Below, piece by piece: positions 36,923 through 48,059 of a DNA stretch of 64,000 bases. The notes below the pieces were generated by a model. That model made no database searches and was not told the DNA's origin. It saw only the letters and a program-made list of their open reading frames with translations. The position numbers and the translations under genes are program-made. Source of the DNA: Hymenolepis diminuta (Eukaryota; Platyhelminthes; Cestoda; Cyclophyllidea; Hymenolepididae); the NCBI GenBank assembly GCA_900708905.1, contig CAADRB010000113.1, positions 50,060-114,059 of the forward strand. The letters run 5' to 3'. Each line of letters begins with the position of its first letter. Position 1 is the first letter of the stretch.

Positions 36923-37009
36923 GCCGAGATGATCCTCGGTGGTCCGGGGTGCAGGCTTCAAACCTGTAGCCGGTTAGCGCCGGAGCAGTTCGATTCCGCC
37001 TTCTCGGCG
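36923..37009 (+). tRNA. tRNA-Sec (anticodon TCA)
   Basis: An 87-nt gene for the selenocysteine tRNA, which reads UGA as Sec. The acceptor stem GCCGAGA pairs with TCTCGGC, followed by discriminator G at 37009. The D stem CCTCGG pairs with CCGGGG (one G-T). The anticodon arm GCAGGCTTCAAACCTGT places TCA at 36958-36960. The long variable arm CCGGT-TAGC-GCCGG is typical of tRNA-Sec, as is the invariant-looking core GATGATCC and GGGGTGCAGGCTTCAAACCT. Stem changes relative to the vertebrate gene are paired, which argues for a functional gene. Two oddities: the T stem GCAG/CCGC has one A-C mismatch, and the 3' flank starts with only three T (TTTATT), a weak Pol III terminator. Selenoproteins are therefore expected in this organism. 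Confidence 0.94.
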
Positions 37010-37590
37010 TTTATTAGGTGTGGTGACAAAACTAATGAAACGCTCAATGTGGTGCGTCGATTAGTTCGACGGGTTCGGTTGTGCTCTATCTGCTTGCTTC
37101 GTAGTCCATGTGTGTGTTTGAGCGCTGATATCTAAGCATTGCTGTTGTCCTCTTACGCATATTTCATCGTAGTGTCACGTCAGAAATCTCTCTAATTATT
37201 ATAATTCAATGTGGCCATATCAGAAAATGAAGCCTTTTGTTCCTGTTAGGAATAGATTCGCCGTAGTAATAATTAGGTATTATTGCATTAATGGTATTAA
37301 TAAGCAATAGGTTGAAGGATGTTTCCCTGTCGGTTTCAAAAAGTTTCATTTATGTCATTGCTTATTACTCAGACCTAATTAACTCGACCTCACAATGGTA
37401 TTTGAAATGGTTGATCCTGGTGTAACCTCAAGTTCCATGTGAATGACTATCGTATGTCCTTAAGTGGTTATCGGGATATGCTAAGTGGCCCCGATGAATG
37501 TTGCAAAGATTCATCTTCCCCGGGGCAATATCCGGAACCATTCCACTAGTTCATATTAGCCCTATATGAGACTAAAGCTTTTTTGTACGC
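37010..37590. other. non-coding stretch
   Basis: Nothing supportable seen apart from the tRNA flank. Confidence 0.45.
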
Positions 37591-37755
37591 ATGTACAATA
37601 CACTCATACACACGCTTGTCAATTACCGGCTCTTTCGCTTCCCTCTCATCTCCTCTGCCCCCCCCCCGCCCCCACTCCTCTCACTCTCTTGAACCCTTCA
37701 TTGTGGTTTGTTCAATAAATTTTGGTCTAATCAGCTTTTGATGTTCTGCTCTGAA
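37590..37755 (+). repeat. pyrimidine-rich dispersed repeat, copy 3
   Basis: Same family as 3300-3500 and 8437-8655: ACACACGCTTGTCAATTACC, GCTTCCCTCTCATCTCCTCT, a C-rich run (ten C, G, five C, at 37658-37673), then TTCATTGTGGTTTGTTCAAT and a GATGTTCTGC end. Confidence 0.55.
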
Positions 37756-37759
37756 ACTG

Positions 37760-40700
37760 TTGTTGGCCCTTACACAATTTGCTACAGGGTTAAGTTTGGT
37801 CAGGTGACTATTTACCTAAAGTTTTGTCGACTATACGAACAGACTATATTCCATCACTTTAATGGTGTCCATTCGAGGACTTTCTATTGATCTTCTGTCT
37901 ACCCAGTCATTCATTTAGGGTCGACAAATCGCAGATACTCCATCCCAGCCCAACCTCTCCCTCTCCCCTACTCATACAAATATTTGGCTGTCCATTAAAC
38001 TAACTTCCCGAAACGCCCAAGTAATCAACCGCCCTTTAGATTTTTGCTAAAAGCTGAAAGTGGAGAGCAATCTGGCCAGTTGTAGGAAGTTGTTATCGAC
38101 TGCGGTTACAATGTTAGTCTTACAGAGAATATTTATTCGCGGTTTAAGTTGATGACCTTTAATATCATTATGAATCCGTCCGAAATCAAGTGGGCTGACT
38201 GTTATCATCTCTTTCATTATGCTAGCAAATGTCTTAGTTTTAACCATCCGCAGATAAGGAAGCCATGGGAATGGAGATGACGAATTCGTTTAAGTACAAA
38301 GACTGGATTTAGGTAAGAAATGAAAATTTTAGCGCTGAGATACCTAAAATCTAATTGATGAGCACGTCTTGAGTAACATCTACATTTATCAAACGCCAAT
38401 TAATGCCGATTAGTCGGTTGAAGATTAAGAATGATTTTGTAGGATGCCTGAAGGGTGCTTTTTAAACTCGTGTCTCAATAGTACTATAGTGTCTCATCGT
38501 ATGACGATTTTATAAGTTACTTATCCGGAGGTCAATTTTGCGCGATTTAACCTTATTCCCGCATTTACCTCAGCAATATTGCTTTCTGTCAACAATGTAT
38601 GCCATCTTCGCTTTATGAGATTTACGAAAAGGATACAAAACGTAAATGTTCTATCGGAGGTGTGTTTTGGCGCAGCTAGTTACTCTGTAGAGCACGTGAT
38701 TGGTGATGAATTTGGCGTAGAATATGAGAACATAAGATGAATAAGCATATCGTATGGAAGCATGGAAACCAAATAGAATATTTTCGTTTTACCTGAGCGA
38801 AACTCACAAGTTCAAGCCTCGGTCGGACACTGGATTATCGATTACTGGATTTCTAGTTCGTGCCTGAAAATGTTCGCTCACCACTGATGTCGCAGCAATT
38901 ATTGAGGCAATCTTTTATCACATATCCAATTGCATATTTAATCCTAGTTTCAATCTTAAAAAGAATTACTGTGAGAAATAGGTCTTTTTCCTTCTACCTT
39001 TATTGAAATAACGCCTAACCTTAGAATTATTTATAAGAACTAAATTATTTATTCTTAATGAGTGCGGTTACGTTTTGATCTTTATGAAGTTTCCAAAAAT
39101 AGTAAATAGAATTTGATATATCTTTCTTCTGAGCTGGTATGTATGTGAATAGGTCGCAGCAGAGATAAAAACAGAAAGACCTATTGCATTATCTCATTCA
39201 ACCTAAACGTACATATCCTTTTCAAATCGGATTTGTCTGTATTTATTGCATTTTTATAGATTTTTCTTACCCCAGTGGTAGTAGCGAAATTTGCAATAAG
39301 CTCACAGCTGCGCACCAAAGGAAAATTGAGATGTTGCAACATAGAAAGTATACATGTCCACCTGTGGTTTTGGTTTCTAGATATGTCATGCCAGTACTAT
39401 AACAAATATCGCAACACTTCTGCATATTTGGAGTGCTTCTTAAGAATAAAAAATTTATCCTTCTAAAATATCCATCTCATTCGGTTCGATCTGATCATGC
39501 TTGAAATGCGTTGTTTTAATGAAATAGACTTCTGGTCACGTAGAGAGAAAAAGACCTGCACACATTACTAACATTAAAGATAATCTAAGGATGCATTATC
39601 CATACTGCATAAAATATGCTCAAATTAGTTCTATAATTAATCCCACTTACATTGATTCCACCAGATTTGAAGAGGTTTCCACTTGCTTTACAATAATTAG
39701 CAACTTTAATACTTACTGAGTTTTAAGTAGGGATTTTTTAATCATAGAGAGTGTATTCGCAGACTGCTGATCTGCCATTTCTAAATTATTAATTCCTTCT
39801 CTTTATTATTATTCGTAAGATTAACAATAAGTCTACTTATTATGAATAGGATTTGAATAAAAGGAGGTATCCTATTGCACTGAATTAAAATCCATGCAGT
39901 GATCTCGTCACCTCGTAAGGATTTGCATGATTCTCACCTCTTTGTCTCAATAGACCAGTTTTGAATGCAGTGAACATTTTTACCTTTAGTTGGATCCGAT
40001 TCCGCGCCGCGTCTCCAAAGAAATTGAGAAAAGTTATTACTATTTGCATATTTAAAGCAACGTGTTTTTATCCTGTTTCATTCACAATCTATGTAGAATG
40101 AATATCGTTATTTCAATGCACTTTCAGGAAATCGCCAAAAAAACTGATCAAAACTCACCATGCAACCGTGAAATAAGTTGCTACTAGTTGCAAATGAGTG
40201 TTTGTAGGATAAAAGAAATGTTTTTCCTTATAAAAGCCATCACCGCGTTATATTCTAATGACTTTTAGGGTAGTTAAACTGTCATCTATCAACTGATTAT
40301 CCTCAATCGCTGGTTTATTAAGGTCAAGAGTAATCTTCACTTTAAAAGAAATTTGTTACTATTTGCAATCCGATATCTCATCTAAGAAAACGGGAATAAC
40401 AAGGTCATAAAAACTTATTACGATCCCTTATGATAAATTTGTTCTAAATGTGTTGTTTAGAATTAACATATATAAGCAATTTAAATATTAATTGTCATTT
40501 AAATAAGGGAAATAAATCATAAAGGAGACATTAGATTCGTTGAAGAAAAATATAGTAATTTTTTCGATCATCTTTTCTCCTTGATGGAATCATTTCCAGC
40601 TAATGCCTATGAAAGGTACTAGTTAATCATGGCAATATTGAAAACAGGAGCGAAAGACCAATGTGTTTTCATTGAGCTTTGAATTTCACAGTCTTTGTTT

Positions 40701-43700
40701 CTCAGCCTCTCCTCTCAATTCAACACAATAAAATATTCGAGATACCTGTCCTATAAATATAATACACACTAACACTATGAACTAATGGAAAATTGTCATT
40801 GCATATTCTTAATGAAACAGATTTACCATCAATTATACGACTACGTTTAGTTATTTCAATAATAATATCACTCGTCTTTTAATAACTAATTTGTTCTATC
40901 AGAACAATTAGATTTTTTGTAGGTCGAATTATGGATAACTGAGATTGATTTTTGATCACATTATAAGTGTGGTTGACGCGACGGTAATAACAGGTCACCA
41001 GCTGGATTTTATTACAACATGTGTCTAAATGCCGAGGTTCCGAGCCTATGACCTTAGGCCACCTATTCGAGGCCCCCTCCCCGTAGTTTAAATCCCCAAA
41101 TCCGATCTTTACCTGCTCGCCTTAACAACTGAGTTCTTCAACCTCTTTTCGATCATACTCTAGCCATCTGTACATTTTCCGGAAAGCTGTATTCAGTAAA
41201 GACAGATCAGATTTCAGATCTGATCAACAGTTGTGTTACCGGGGCATTTGAATTTTGGACGTTTGATCTTTCAATTAATCAAAATTAATCGAGGTCAATC
41301 GAATCCATGACAGTGATGTTTCCGTTCCGTCTGGTGTTACGACAGCTCGATCTTGTTTTCAAGATGGATTACTTTCGACTAACTTTAATCACGGGTGAAG
41401 TAATCGAGAATTTTTTTACTGTTGATAAATCAGTAATGTTCATGCAAATACACTACATAGCCTAAAAAATGCGACAAAACAGTCTTCGACTGTTACAGTC
41501 GAGCCTTTTATCCATTCTAGTATAGAGAATTATTGCTACCTAACGAGACAGATCACATCATACTATATTGCGTTGAAGTATAATTGTGTAAAATGTTTAT
41601 ACAACTGTATCCTCATGAAATATGGTATACTTGGGCATAGTAGTAGGCAATTCTAAAAGTTTCAAGGCCGTATTTTGTTCAAAGTGGACCTTAACAACTA
41701 ACTTACATAATGGGATAAATATTTTGAATAATTTTTGCAGCGTTTAATAAAGATGACTGAGAGGTAATTCTCTGTTTTCTCGAAAAAAATTAAAATAATT
41801 AGATCATTATTCTATTTTTTATAAAAAGGGAATACCAGGAAAACCCACATAAAATGAAATTTTATTTTAAAATCGATTTCTATAACATACGTTCATCTGT
41901 TGTTTCCGACACTTCATTTTAGAACATGTAAAGTTAAGTTTTGTGTGGCAGTTTACGGTGGTTTTGCATCAACCTAAGCATGTACTTCTGTAATGATCCC
42001 TCATCAACTTTACTCTCGAGAAACTAGTTACTAAGCCTCAATGTACGCTGACTATTCTGCACTTTCTTGAACATTCAAACAACTCTTTCAATGATAAAAA
42101 ATCCGCACTAGGTTATTAGTAACTAAAGATTCTGCAATCCTAATGACGGGAGTGGCGCCAGCACCTATACTTTTGAACTTGGTGTAGGCTGGTGTATGAT
42201 TTCTTCTGGAACCAGGCGAATTTGAAGTGAATTCTGAAAGAGTGATCATACAAAAATATAAATGAATGCAAATCCTCCATCTAGAAAAGCAAAACCTAGT
42301 AAAATTTTCACTCACTGACTTGAAAGTTAAGCTCTGGCTGAAAGCTCTCAAAAATCTCAAATATGAAATTTCAAGGACATAGACCTCCAAGCCACTGCTA
42401 AAACTACGTAGCAATTTTAGTTTCAAAACTGAAATCCTTCATTTCAACAATCATTTGCCTCCTCACAGTACATTATACTGAAAGCCTTGCACCTCTTTTT
42501 GATGTGGTATCTTTAACACGACCTTGTATTCAAATGGACAAAGTAAAACATAATAATAAGTTAACGCCGACTGAGAAACAAAGGAGGGACGAGTTTGCTC
42601 TTGTAAGCAACTTTACTATAATACAGAATTTAATACAATGCTAGTTAGCTCTCTAACATGCAGTCAAATTCAAGAAATAGACTGCGCTAACGAGAATCTA
42701 AGCATTTAAGGTATTTTTATTAAACACTAAACAAATATACGAAATTAACGTGTAAAAAGCTAACAAGAATCGTATCTAATAGTTAAACTTTGACATGCAC
42801 GAAGTCAAAAGCTAGAAAATACCAAGACCCTTGTTTTTTGGATGATTTTTTGATTAGACCCCTTGTGAGAAATCGATAAACTGTCTGGGAGCAGTTTTTC
42901 ACTTATTTCACCCGAGTAAGTTTAAAATCAATAAAATGGCCACACGCTCAGGTACTTATCCCACCTTTAAGGAAGAATTTTCAAGCACTTCCTGGTGAAA
43001 CACGTGCCTGGAAGATGAGAATGAATTTTATTCCATCTTTATGTTTAGATCAGTACCCTTTCATGAAATATGTTATATGATTATTGTTATTACCTATGAC
43101 AAGAGAAAAAAGCCATTGGTAGTTTTTATCATGGGAAAATACTTAAACGCGGGGAGGAGAAAAGATTTCAATAGGATACGAAACGGGAGAGGTGAATCAA
43201 GAAGTCAGTTAATGAAATCAGGACATCAAGAGTCATACATTGTTTGAGTTCTGGAAGCTTTTCATATATTTTCATAAGGAGTATTGATCATTGTTAATAT
43301 TTAACTACTTAACTCTCACTTTCATAGGCGAGATTTCGTTCATAAAATCAGAGCTTCTTGATGGGTTGATATAATTCCACCTCTAATTATTTTTGTCTTT
43401 TTAAAGCTAAAAAGTGGGTTGATTAGACTAGGATAAAATTTTTTAATTAATTCTAGCTTCTTAGGGTTCATCTGGCATGGACTAAGATAAATTTAATCAT
43501 TTCCCCAACAGTAATGGTCTGGAACACCATCTCCTCATATTAGCAAACAAGGAGGCTACTAAGGCCGTTCCCTAGTTTTTAAAAGCTACTATCCGATAGT
43601 GGGTTAGTACTGAACAGATGTCGACACATTTTTCGCAAAACGTTATGCTTGCGTGATCCGGATACGCTGAGGTCAGAGCACAAAAAATTAAATAATAAGG

Positions 43701-45970
43701 CCATATGTTGACCGGACCGTGTTGGTTATTTTAAATTGGAATCAGCATTTTAGTGCTTATTTAATAAAGACTAGCAAGGGTGATGAACTATGGTGTTTTA
43801 CTCCCAAATACTTTAGGTCAAAAAGCAAACTAATATTTTATTACGTGTTCATTCCAATTGGGCACTATTACTATCGACTGAAGGTGAAACATTAGGTTGT
43901 TCCCATAACTTAAACAAACTTATCACATGTTTATAGGCTGTTGAATTTAGCCTAGACTATTATGCTCCCTTAATGGGGGACCGTTAACTGTTTTGAGCAT
44001 TTCAGATGAGAAGGATGCATCATTGTTCTAAATTAATTTGCAACACGCTTAAGTTCGAGAGTATCACTTCGCATAATTAAAAATTAGGGAGATTTTACTA
44101 TTCTCATAAGTGGAATTTGTTCGTTAAACCATTTATATTAATTTTTCTGGACATAATAATCAGGAGGTATCTAAACATGACGGAAGTGAAAGATTATTCA
44201 GATTTAAGAGAGAATATGTTCGGCATGGACCGACCAGTAGATCGGGTTGATTAGTTAGTCGTACCGTTCTCAAATTAGATGAAAGTCGTCGAGCATCTCT
44301 GTTTTACCTCGGTGGCGAACGTTCCAACTCCTAGATTCCAAGTAGCTCAATCGACCAGCGTCCTATCTTAGCGTGGAAATTGTAGATGAAATTAGGCTCA
44401 TAGGAAGAAATAAAACTTACTGAAACGATACGTTAATCTTTACCTGATATTTGAGAGAATATACTGAAACTAAATTTTCACCCTTTGGAATTGAGATTTT
44501 TCTTCACTTCAGGCTCTTTATCCAATTATTGTAGGTGATGACTAGTTTAGTCCTTGGTTTCTGTTAAAGAATTTTAATTGAATTTGTACACTGTGTTCTG
44601 ATCACAGGTTATCTCGGGATAAAGTTTCACGATTCTTTTTCATTCTGTTGATCATGCATTCAGTTCATTCGATCAAATGGATCAGCACCAGTTCGCATTG
44701 AGGGCACTGGCCGTAAGGAAAGCTTTAGTTATCATCATTTCAGAGGGGGAGAGGGAGAGGAGAGTGAAACGTAAAGATGTAATTCTTGAATTAGACGTCT
44801 TTTGATCTTAAGTAGCAATCGCTAATTACTTATCCTTAAAACTTTCATGGGCTCAAAAGTTTGAGAATGTCACGTCTCCTCAACTTTGGATTGAGGGGTT
44901 TTCAAATATGAAACTTTTGAACTTGTATATGCTATTGTTATCATTATTCATTTCTAATTAGTCAGAGAGCAGAAGAAAAGGGTATAATCAAATTTACACG
45001 AGTTTACAAGACCGGATATTCCGCTCTAATTGACATTAACTAAAATTTACAGCTAGTTCCGTACAATGTCTTTTCGCCGCTCTTTATAGTCCAAGAACTG
45101 AGTTTTAAAGCATCCATCTAACGATGCCGCAGTAGTCAGCGTCCAGATCCTCCAAGTCCGATGTCACAAAATTACTATTCATCAGTGTTTGTATCCAATC
45201 GTACTGGTTAATTATAATTGATAAAGGAAGGCTGGAAGAATGTGATTTTCGAATATGGATATCTCTCCTCTAGCCATGTCTAGTGTTGCTAGCACTTTCT
45301 GCAATATAATTGAAAGTTTTGGTAGAATAATGAAGCGCAAATTCGAATGCTTACTAATAGAGAAGTACACATTCCTAACTTCCAATTTACCTACGATACT
45401 AAGAAGCCACTTTAATTTACGTTTAATTAAATTCATATCACTCAATTTTTAAAGCACGACCAATTTCAATTACTAATTTGTCATTTACAACTATACAATT
45501 GTTTGTGGTAGCATAGTGGTAATATCGATACAAAAGTTACTATTTGTGTTCGTTTGTACTCTCATTTGCAAACAGTTCCTAAGATTTTAATAAATGCTGG
45601 CATAATCTTCCTCCAGTGAATGCTTTGATAATTCTTATGAGTCACATAGGTATTAAATAGTCGCGATGAACTGAATTTGTAAGCAACGATCTTTCATTGG
45701 TGTGACAACCAATACTATACGTAACAGATACCTCTGAGATTGCTGACACATTGATTTTCTTACTCACCTATCTCACCTTATCTGTTTGATTAATCAGAAT
45801 AGAGAGCGATTTGAGCGTAAATTGCCATAATGATATATTCTATACACAAATAAGTTATAAAAGATTGCATAATTATATAATTGTACAAAATGAAATATCT
45901 GCCTATATATGGGCATCGGAAATGTTGGCAGATACAATCGCATGCAGTGAAATATAAAACTTATAAAAAT
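37760..45970. other. long non-coding stretch
   Basis: No gene I can support on either strand over about 8 kb. A short perfect hairpin (8-bp arms, 5-nt loop) lies at 41205-41225. Weak tRNA-like boxes at about 38668 and 38810 are discussed among the rejected items. Open frames at 38047-38399, 39184-39466, 42088-42426, 43041-43247 and 45212-45452 lack start, splice or family support. Confidence 0.45.
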
Positions 45971-45977
45971 TGACCGC

Positions 45978-45983
45978 TTTATT
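45978..45983 (-). promoter_or_regulatory. poly(A) signal of DM-domain gene
   Basis: AATAAA on the minus strand starts two bases after the TAG stop, so the 3' UTR would be very short. This supports 46331-45985 being the terminal exon. Confidence 0.6.
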
Positions 45984-45984
45984 T

Positions 45985-48041
45985 CTAGTGATTGTGGTAG
46001 GTAACCTTTGTAGATGATAGCGATGTAGGTTGTGGGCAATACGCTGCCATTTGCACCACAGAAGGATGAGGTAGTTGGGCAAAGAGTTGAGACGAAACTT
46101 CAGATGTTAGAGTACCTTCTCTAATGTGATGCTCCAAAGCGCGCTTCACTTGTTCCGCTTGTTTCGCTAAGCCCCTCATAGTAATGATCGACGGAGAACA
46201 CTGCTGAGTCGGCGGTGAAGCAGGAGTTGTAGAAGAAGAAAAGCTATCGCTTCGTAGAGACATACGCGACTCAGCAGTCATGTATGCGGAATCATGACTG
46301 GCTTGAGAAGGTGATAGAGATTTATGTCTAACTAAATAGCGGAAGGAAGAAAATGGTTATTCATCTTAGGAAAATGTAAGATATGAAGCTGAATATACTA
46401 ATGATCATCAAATTAAAGCACGTCAGTCATTATTCATGACGATAGTTATCAAGTTGCGGTCTTTGAAAGGTCGATTCATGCTTGAGAAGTTGTCTGCACT
46501 ACTTCCTGAAGTCCAGTTGAAGCAAAAATAGAAATCCATTTTAGTTGAAATCTCTATAAATTGCAGTCATTTTTACAATAAAGAAACTTAAACTTCCGAA
46601 TCCCATTATGGAAGGTGCTAACAAGAATTCACCTGGGTAGAGGAAATATATCCCTCTTGCCTGAAACTCGCATTCTATCACCCCTCATTTTGACCACAAC
46701 CAATCAGTGTGGTTAACAATCTACGTCACTGGATGTGCGAAGTGAGCACTGACCTCGTGATCTTCGATTTAATAGACGTACACGCTAACATCTGTATAAT
46801 AATGAACAACAAAAGCTTACTTTTAAGATCGACACATATATTAAATTTCAGTACTGTCACACTCAAACTCGTAATAGGTGACCTTATCAGTTTACTTGGT
46901 AATGCAGGCCAAATCATTAACTTGAAATTAACGCTCCTTTTATGTGAAACGCAAACATATAAGGTTACGATATTTATTGCAAAGGCAGATTTGGGTTTAG
47001 TAATGCACAAAATCCTTGCTTATCGGTGCACATCCAGTGATATGGATGGCCAACCGCGGTTGCTAATTATGGTTGTCGGGACGTGAGTTTCATAAAAAAG
47101 TCAACTTATTGCTATCATTTCTTTAAATGAACTTGGGAAATCTGATTTTAAAGTGCACTATTAAGTTCAAATCGAGTTCAAAAGTGATGTTTAATCAATT
47201 AAAATCCTCAACATACGAAAAAGACTAATAAGAATATACAAAGATATGAACTGAGAAATTAATGGTTTGCAGTCCATGAGCCAAAGAAAGTTATACATTA
47301 AACTATGTTAAAACCATATAAAACACAATTTTAACTAAGAGAAGAAAAATATATCCGAAATGGCATAATTCCCCATTCTTAGTAATGGAATCGCCAATAA
47401 CCGTAAAATAAAGGCTGCATCTCTACAATTCTAAAGACAAAAGTAGTGCCACCATCCAAGGATTTAAAGATCGAGAGACGAAATTATCCAAGTTAGGGTC
47501 TAAATGAAATGAACGTTCTTAAGATATCCCAAGGCATAAAGATTTGAAGGAAGAAGAGTGGTACAGTTAACCTGCCTTGATTTCAAGGCCAAAATCTCCT
47601 AATTCTGCATTACTCTATGCGGAATAAATGTAAGATTGAAAGCTTTATACTTTCACTTCAAGCCGAATTTGCGATATAACCCTTTGAAGAAAAGGAATAA
47701 TTAAAATAATCTTATCATGAAAACTTACGTCTAGAAATTGGAGTTGAAGTTAAGTCGACAGCGCTTCCGTGTAGTGATTGGATTTCGGGTTCCAATGCAC
47801 TTCGCATGGCTTCTATTTCCCTGTCCTCCGCGTTTTGCTTTCGCTTGAGAGCTACTTGTGCTGCCATGATTCTTTGACGCTCAACGACAAGTATACACTC
47901 TTCACATCTACAATCTCGATAAGGACAATCCCGTTTGTGACCTCTGATCAAATTCACTAATCCATGATTTCTGCAGCGTGCGCATCTAGGCCTACGAACA
48001 CCGGTTCTTTGATCACTGTACTGTGGATTATCCGAATCCAT
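45985..48041 (-). CDS. dmrt: DM-domain (doublesex/mab-3 related) transcription factor
   Basis: Two exons, 48041-47729 and 46331-45985, join in phase (660 nt, 219 residues) across a 1397-nt intron with donor GTAAGT (from 47728) and acceptor TATTTAG (ending 46332). Residues 17-69 are a DM domain, a nuclear, DNA minor-groove-binding zinc module. All eight expected ligands are present (C20, C23, H26, H35, C39, C44, C46, C49), and the recognition helix reads [16 protein letters not shown] followed by AED. That helix recalls the Dmrt93B or DMRT2 type, but the subfamily call is weak. The exon 2 part is Ser/Pro-rich ([13 protein letters not shown]), then a probable helix [17 protein letters not shown]. 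No DMA or Dsx-dimer domain is seen. DM proteins act in sex determination and other development. The ATG at 48041 fits the usual short leader before the DM domain. A retroelement relic lies antisense in the intron. Confidence 0.9.
46709..47086 (+). pseudogene. decayed retroelement aspartic-protease fragment
   Basis: A 125-codon open frame antisense within the DM-gene intron resembles the protease part of an LTR-retrotransposon polyprotein. The segment [12 protein letters not shown] sits where such proteins have a LIDTGA-type active site, here with the Thr-Gly pair replaced by Val-His. It is followed by [18 protein letters not shown] and FIAKADLG, similar in pattern to the strand and flap region that ends in an LG-D motif. 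Just upstream, another frame reads YVTGC, a common lead-in, so a frameshift is likely. No reverse transcriptase or terminal repeat was found. Inactive by the loss of the active-site residues. The assignment rests on motif pattern only. Confidence 0.4.
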
Positions 48042-48059
48042 TTGTGATTAATAGTTATA

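Noticed and set aside
36929..37135. 69-codon open frame MILGGPGCRLQ...
   Set aside because: It is the tRNA-Sec sequence read as protein.
38668..38820. tRNA-like A box (GGCGCAGCTAGTTACTC) and B box (AGTTCAAGCCTC), possible SINE
   Set aside because: The boxes are about 130 bp apart, no stems fold into a tRNA, and no second copy was found in the window.
42088..42426. 112-codon minus-strand frame
   Set aside because: No domain, no splice signals and random AT-rich composition.
44283..44345. tRNA-like stretch with GTTCCAACTCC B-box look-alike
   Set aside because: The T and acceptor stems do not pair.
46726..47010. 94-codon minus-strand frame in the DM-gene intron
   Set aside because: Antisense of the protease-like relic; no phase-compatible splice sites tie it to the DM gene.
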